Assembly (NCBI GenBank): GCA_033980235.1
Contig: CM067067.1
Location: 31,816,451 to 31,880,450, forward strand
From: Diadema setosum
Lineage: Eukaryota; Echinodermata; Echinoidea; Diadematoida; Diadematidae
Direction of reading: 5' to 3'
DNA length: 64,000 bases
Position 1 is the first letter of the stretch, and each line of letters opens with the position of its first letter. This document shows positions 61,679 through 64,000 of this stretch, piece by piece. The position numbers and the translations under genes were made by a program. The notes beneath the pieces were generated by a model. It searched no databases. It was given only the letters and a program-made list of their open reading frames with translations, and was not told the origin of the DNA.

Positions 61679-63822
61679 AAACTTTCCACAGGAATATAAC
61701 ATAATAATGTGTTGAATTCCCTCAGATTTTCCCAAGTTCATAATATTCGCAATTTGCCTTCCTACTGCCAAGTAAAGACAACCCCTGTAGTGTTAATAAC
61801 GAAAATGATTTTCTAAGTGCAATCATCGCTCTTTGCAAGTACACCTCGCACTCTTAATGCAGTATTAGGATGTGGATTTTTACCATAATTATACTAGACA
61901 AACTACACTCAAAATCGTTAACATTCCAGATGAAGCGAAAACAAATCTCGTCTAAAGTCTTTATAAGTTATTCTGCATGAATGAATGGTGTGGTGTTGAT
62001 TGAGAAACAACGCGTGTAAGTTTAGCAAATTTGAGAGACTGAGCATTTCGCAACATTTTCGTCAGACACCCAGACAGGATGATCACGTGTGGGATTGACA
62101 CACAACATATTCAGAGAGGCTCTTACGGTTGGGCATCCGTCATTAGAAGGCACCACAACGTTCAGGTCCGACTGAGGCTTTTTACAGACACCATACATCG
62201 GCATACCGGTGCAAGGAACAACTTTCCAGCCGTTGAACTGCGTTGAAAAGAGCAGGAGATGCATTACTACCATGCAACAAGACGCAAATGAAAATCATTC
62301 TTTTTAGAAATAAAAAGTGATGAAATGAGTCACAATGAATCATTAAAGTTTCAAGGAACAAGAGACAGGCGTACTTAGTAAATTTATTTATCGTTTGTGC
62401 ACACATGTACCAATTTCTATTGTCATTTCCCGCTCACATAGCATTAACTCACTGTCTCCTAGGACCTCTTTTGTTCTTTACAAAGTCTGTGGGAATTTAA
62501 TATTTCCGTAGAGAACGGGTTAGAGCATTTCAATGTTAAAAATGGGGAGAGGCTGTACAAAACTACTTTTTTTTTTAAGAAAGAGGGGGTCGTTCGATAC
62601 TGTCCTATAAGCAATACGCCTACCGATGATTTTTTTAAGTGATAGAGATACATGTCATCTGAGGCTTGAATATGACGTCAGTTGGCTTGTAGCTGCTGAA
62701 TCTGCAATCTGCTCTGTCCCTATTTTCCGACAGAAATCCAAAATATATTTTCATCTTCAGAGCGTCGACACACCTGAACATCGAAGTAGACGCAGTCGTC
62801 GTCATAGAGATTGTTGTTGGGCTCTCCTAGGGCCCAGACGGTGTAAGTGACCGGACTGCCATCCGTCCAGGCGAAGGTAGCCTCTCGGTCCTTGTCGGTC
62901 AGTCCGAGCCACACTCCAGTGATTTCCTTGTCTGGTTCATTACCTACCGAAATATATCACTAAGTTTTATTGTACGTAATCAACGTTTGAAGGAGACATT
63001 ACAAAGCTGAGAGATTAATCTGGGAGTTGAAATATCGAGCTGCGTGCATGTTGAACCGCGTTCAACTCTTCTACGGCATTTGATTTTCTTCGGTTCCTTC
63101 TCCTCTTTATTTCACTACCCCTCCTCCTTATCAGTTTCCATCTATTTCTTCTTCTTCTTCTTCTTCTCTTCGTCCTCCTTCTTCTTATTATTCGTCTTCT
63201 TCATCACCATCGTCATCATTATCGTCATCATCACAATCGTCATCATCGGCGTCATCATCATCATAATCCGTCTTCAATTTCCCAAAGGTATACTGTATAC
63301 CAAAGACGATTGGCTAAAAGTGTTTTGTACAGTGTGGTCTTCGTTATACAGTTATTGATCAGCGTGAGCTTTAACAGAGACATAATTCTGTGTGAAATTA
63401 AAACTATGCTAGATAGTTTGAAATCTAAGCAGGATGTTCCTTTCGATATTACCGATTGGAAGCATCAGCAGATAGAAAAACTTCTAACATGGAGTATTCT
63501 ATAATGTTATAAAAAAGTATGTTCTAAAACGTAAAGTATATTGTGAAGCGTCAATCGACATATTAAAAAAAAATGCATATAGACAGAATCAAATTCAAAA
63601 CCTTACCCATCTGCGTCAAGCTTAGGATGAAATTATTCTCGCTGACGTCTGCGATGGAGGCTAGCTGTGACGTGCGTAGTTGGCAGACGTTTTGCATATC
63701 GGTGAAAGAGTACATGTCGGTTACAAGCGAATAGCAGTAGCCGCGATAGGCATACTCGGTGGAGCTGCATCCGTAAGACGGGTCCAAGGGTGTCGGGGGT
63801 GCGTTGGTGGGGGCATTGAAAT
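46280..63822 (-). CDS. Gene 2: transmembrane multi-CTLD mannose-receptor-like protein, 3' part (22 exons)
   Basis: The visible part begins inside the protein in phase 1 and encodes seven CTLDs (A to G from the N-terminal side), Pro/Thr-rich linkers, one transmembrane helix and a cytoplasmic tail of about 55 residues. All junctions obey GT-AG and keep frame. EPN plus WND is complete in C and D. A has EPN but no WND. E and F have EPS, G has EPT, and B has none. The tail contains GFDNALYV, close in sequence and position to the FENTLY endocytic signal of mammalian MRC1. This suggests a surface receptor cycling through endosomes. Vertebrate relatives carry 8-10 CTLDs, so at least one more CTLD and the signal peptide are expected right of the window. 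FNII or ricin-type domains are not seen here. Confidence 0.9.
46606..46935. repeat. Polypurine tract of about 330 bp
   Basis: Almost only G and A on the plus strand, with loosely repeated words such as GGAGGGAAAGGACAAAGGGG and GGGAGAGACAAAG. Open frames across it are products of composition. It lies in the last intron of gene 2, which transcribes it as a pyrimidine tract. Confidence 0.85.
47140..47325 (-). mobile_element. tRNA-SINE family 1, copy d: head and part of the body
   Basis: On the minus strand GGCTCAGTCGGTAGCGCGTC and GGGTTCGATTCCC give A and B boxes of the same head as copy b at 32.9 kb, followed by AAACACTCCGTCCCTCGGAT. 3' truncated. Confidence 0.8.
47568..47609 (-). CDS. Gene 2 exon u: 42-base stalk micro-exon
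   Basis: Encodes NNDTQAEPVISDN, a short polar stalk between CTLD-G and the membrane, with one possible N-glycosylation site (NDT). Phase 1-1. Confidence 0.78.
47823..47851. repeat. A-run and (CA)n microsatellite
   Basis: Ten A followed by about nine CA units in the intron before the stalk exon. Confidence 0.85.
48116..48397. mobile_element. MITE-like dispersed repeat
   Basis: AAGGAGATGGTATAGTA at the left is an imperfect inverted copy of GTACCATCCCTTT at the right; the interior shares ACTTAGAAACCACTTTATGA with the repeat at 21.1 kb. It ends only 15 bases from exon t. Confidence 0.6.
48412..48591 (-). CDS. Gene 2 exon t: CTLD-G, EPT and WND end
   Basis: Encodes FKYTDGTPVDYVHW, NGEPTEEW, EDCVEIYTN and GKWNDEDC, then YVCKMDK. 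EPT replaces EPN. This is the membrane-proximal CTLD. Phase 1-1. Confidence 0.88.
48918..48942. repeat. (CA)n microsatellite
   Basis: Short CA run in the intron between exons s and t; rest of this intron shows nothing. Confidence 0.8.
49153..49410 (-). CDS. Gene 2 exon s: linker and CTLD-G, N-terminal half
   Basis: Begins with a Pro/Thr linker (VSPTPVPTLPG), then CPPGQSEFGGHCYYV, QYGGELVSIHSQEEN and SVWLGLTRSETG. Donor GTTAGT, phase 1-1. Confidence 0.88.
50089..50257 (-). CDS. Gene 2 exon r: CTLD-F, EPS and WDD end
   Basis: Encodes YTWSDGWPVYYSQWG, DSEPSQRPGEGC and AWDDVSC. EPS and WDD replace EPN and WND. Phase 0 in, phase 1 out. Confidence 0.88.
50419..50586. mobile_element. Small MITE, 168 bp
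   Basis: AGGGTCCGTTTCACGAAG and CTTTCATGAAATGGACCCT are inverted with few mismatches. No coding frame. The rest of the intron 50258-51170 has no recognised element. Confidence 0.7.
51171..51415 (-). CDS. Gene 2 exon q: CTLD-F, N-terminal half with WIG core
   Basis: Encodes PGASEDPPSSSYCND, YDGDCYKVD, FCRYEGGNLASITD and DAWIGMTRNE. Here the helix region and the WIG strand share one exon. Phases 1 and 0. Confidence 0.88.
51915..52020 (-). CDS. Gene 2 exon p: CTLD-E, WND end
   Basis: Encodes ESRNCVEMM and GKWNDVQCDE, then YMCEKDL. WND is intact although the first motif is EPS. Phase 0 in, phase 1 out. Confidence 0.88.
52101..52614. mobile_element. pogo/Tigger-type element, non-autonomous, 514 bp
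   Basis: CAGTACTCTCCGCGTAATCG at the left and the inverted CGATTATGCGGAGAGTACTG at the right, each flanked by TA. The words CGGGTACTCCGTTTAAT and CGGGTACTCCGCTTAATCGG lie just inside. These are typical Tigger ends with TA duplication; there is no transposase. Confidence 0.85.
53012..53095. repeat. GAT/AAT-rich simple sequence
   Basis: GATGAT then AATAAC/AATAAT units in the intron between exons o and p. Confidence 0.75.
53210..53246. repeat. (CA)n microsatellite
   Basis: About 18 CA units, 70 bases from the donor of exon o (minus strand). Confidence 0.9.
53315..53475 (-). CDS. Gene 2 exon o: CTLD-E core with EPS
   Basis: Encodes DVWIGFSDLGSAGQYHWTDG and NWLPGEPSGRV. EPS replaces EPN. Phase 1 in, phase 0 out at GTGAGT. 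Confidence 0.88.
53925..54200 (-). CDS. Gene 2 exon n: WND end of CTLD-D, linker, start of CTLD-E
   Basis: Encodes GEWNDQNC and PFICKRLQDS, a linker PITNAPTPEPTGG, then GCDNGYFKYYNRCYRMG and CIAEGGNLVGIHD. At 276 bases it is the longest exon seen. Overlapping donors (GTGTAAGT); the second keeps the frame. Confidence 0.88.
54601..54701 (-). CDS. Gene 2 exon m: CTLD-D, EPN segment
   Basis: Encodes WSDGSPYTYANWNPGEPNNK and GEESCAEI. EPN and the following Glu are present. Phases 2 and 1. Confidence 0.88.
55165..55229 (-). CDS. Gene 2 exon l: CTLD-D, WIGL strand
   Basis: A 65-base exon reading APTVALQYWIGLRQEIVDG. Acceptor TTGTTAG, donor GTAAGA, phases 0 and 2. Confidence 0.86.
55680..55835. repeat. 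ATC-rich simple sequence
   Basis: Imperfect ATCATT/ATCATC units just outside the donor of exon k (minus strand). Confidence 0.75.
55855..56036 (-). CDS. Gene 2 exon k: CTLD-D, N-terminal half
   Basis: Encodes GVCPSDSNWKYVAPYCYY and AYCQTQGGHLVSITSGTEN. Donor GTATGA is imperfect but keeps phase 0. Confidence 0.87.
56155..56332. mobile_element. MITE of the TTCGGAATAACGAAC family, copy 2
   Basis: Same architecture as 43916-44110: TTCCGAAGGTTTCGTTAATG at the left, CGGATTAACGAACCTTCGGA at the right. Confidence 0.7.
56427..56450. repeat. (TA)n microsatellite
   Basis: About 12 TA units in the intron between exons j and k. Confidence 0.85.
56886..56915 (-). CDS. Gene 2 exon j: 30-base linker micro-exon
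   Basis: Encodes IARPTPLPN between CTLD-C and CTLD-D. TTTTTTTCAG acceptor, GTAAGT donor, phase 1-1. Confidence 0.75.
57452..57914. mobile_element. MITE, 463 bp
   Basis: AAAGGAGACCTTCGGATGAT at the left matches inverted ATCGTCCGGAATGCCCCTTT at the right, with TTTTCA continuing the pairing. GATGACATGGCAGCCTCACC inside matches inverted GGTGAGGCT-like words. Fills much of the intron between exons i and j; the remainder has no recognised content. Confidence 0.7.
58172..58342 (-). CDS. Gene 2 exon i: CTLD-C, sugar-binding end
   Basis: Contains NWEAGEPNDHS, EECTEM and GRGWNDIAC: complete EPN, Glu and WND set. Closing Cys in SWVCKKPK. Phase 1-1. Confidence 0.9.
58833..58891 (-). CDS. Gene 2 exon h: CTLD-C, WIGL strand
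   Basis: A 59-base exon reading SEDNFYGFWIGLNDINQEGG. Acceptor ATACAG, donor GTAAGG, phases 2 and 1. Confidence 0.86.
59377..59510 (-). CDS. Gene 2 exon g: CTLD-C, helix region
   Basis: Encodes LSFSDARAQCQSIGGDLASF, the usual helix-2 and first core Cys. Acceptor AAAAG is weak but the frame fits on both sides. Confidence 0.85.
59877..60097 (-). CDS. Gene 2 exon f: end of CTLD-B, linker, start of CTLD-C
   Basis: Encodes GLWADEPCTNTMNYICEQP, then a Thr/Pro linker (TPYTQGPVTSPS) and DDGCDDPGAIGYGYNCFI, the opening of CTLD-C, without an intron between the domains. Donor GTATGT, phase 0. Confidence 0.87.
60467..60630 (-). CDS. Gene 2 exon e: CTLD-B, WIGL core
   Basis: Encodes DDDYWIGLSDTDIPGTYKW and SAWGPGQPG. 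QPG stands at the EPN position, so calcium-type sugar binding is unlikely. Phase 2 in, phase 1 out. Confidence 0.88.
61289..61404 (-). CDS. Gene 2 exon d: CTLD-B, N-terminal part
   Basis: Encodes GWMKYMSTCYQMFGDKLSW and SCIIKGGKLATMN. Phase 0 in, phase 2 out (GTAAAT). Confidence 0.88.
61634..61675. repeat. (TA)n microsatellite
   Basis: About 20 TA units in the intron between exons c and d; nothing else seen there. Confidence 0.9.
62127..62237 (-). CDS. Gene 2 exon c: end of CTLD-A and first residues of CTLD-B
   Basis: Encodes FNGWKVVPC and YGVCKKPQSD, then a linker and DGCPT, the first Cys of CTLD-B. WND is replaced by GWK, so domain A has an incomplete sugar site. One exon covers two domains. 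Confidence 0.87.
62774..62943 (-). CDS. Gene 2 exon b: CTLD-A core with EPN
   Basis: Encodes GVWLGLTDKDREATFAWTDG and LGEPNNNLYDDDCVYF. EPN is present. Phase 1 in, phase 0 out at GTGTGT. Confidence 0.88.
63149..63265. repeat. CTT- and CAT-rich simple sequence
   Basis: CTTCTT units pass into CATCGTCATCATCA-type units in the intron between exons a and b. Other sequence in this intron and right of exon a (63823-64000) is unremarkable. Confidence 0.8.
63607..63822 (-). CDS. Gene 2 exon a: Pro/Thr linker and start of CTLD-A
   Basis: Reads FNAPTNAPPTPLDPSYG, then YRGYCYSL and VCQLRTSQLASIAD. The acceptor (GGAAAG) has a poor pyrimidine tract, so the left protein edge of this exon is less sure than the rest. 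Confidence 0.82.
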
Positions 63823-64000
63823 CTTTCCACGGAGATGGTTACACATCGGGAAAAACGGAAAATCGATTGAAGACAAATTTATACCACGAGAAAAATTGTT
63901 GATGATGGACTGGAATAGAATTCATTGAAAGTCTTGTGATCGCATGAAGGGAAAGACTAGGAAATCCTCATTATTTTGGGATGAAAACTAATGTAAATAT

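Noticed and set aside
1..64000. CRISPR array or phage/bacterial genes
   Set aside because: Tandem repeats here are microsatellites or transposon parts with no regular unique spacers; all genes are intron-containing.

Overview
The window is animal nuclear DNA: AT-rich, intron-rich, and full of DNA-transposon miniatures (MITEs), LINE and SINE pieces and microsatellites. Islands of GC-richer coding exons sit in it, all on the minus strand. The gene family, the TTAGGG-type repeat remnants and the repeat load fit a marine invertebrate deuterostome, most likely an echinoderm. This is an inference; nothing in the window fixes the species.

The host content is two tandem, same-orientation genes for large multi-domain C-type lectin receptors of the mannose-receptor (MRC) type. 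Gene 1 starts at a signal-peptide exon (ATG at 36095). It runs left through 17 recognised coding exons to 5765 and leaves the window at the left edge. Four complete C-type lectin-like domains (CTLDs) and the first exon of a fifth are visible. Gene 2 enters from the right edge and runs left through 22 recognised exons (63822 to 46280). These carry seven CTLDs, a Pro/Thr linker, one transmembrane helix and a short tail with a GFDNALY sequence that resembles the FENTLY endocytic motif of vertebrate MRC1; the stop codon is at 46280. All exon boundaries were placed by hand from GT/AG sites and reading phase, and every junction keeps the frame. Some CTLDs have the full EPN + WND set known to bind mannose through calcium. 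Others have EPS, EPT or none, so the proteins probably combine sugar-binding and non-binding modules for uptake or innate recognition.

Layout: 1-5756 is a Ty3/gypsy-like LTR retrotransposon. Its 5' LTR is cut by the window edge, its pol is gutted, and its two LTRs are identical over the 299 bp that can be compared. It lies antisense in gene 1, only 8 bp past a splice donor. 5765-36095 is gene 1. Its introns hold an intact 1047-codon LINE (14260-17403), remnants of an L1/Tx1-type LINE, tRNA-derived SINEs, several MITEs, hammerhead-like motifs and perfect palindromes. 36096-46279 is intergenic and made almost wholly of repeats. 46280-63822 is gene 2, with smaller introns and fewer insertions.

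No rRNA, functional tRNA, CRISPR array or bacterial-type operon was seen.
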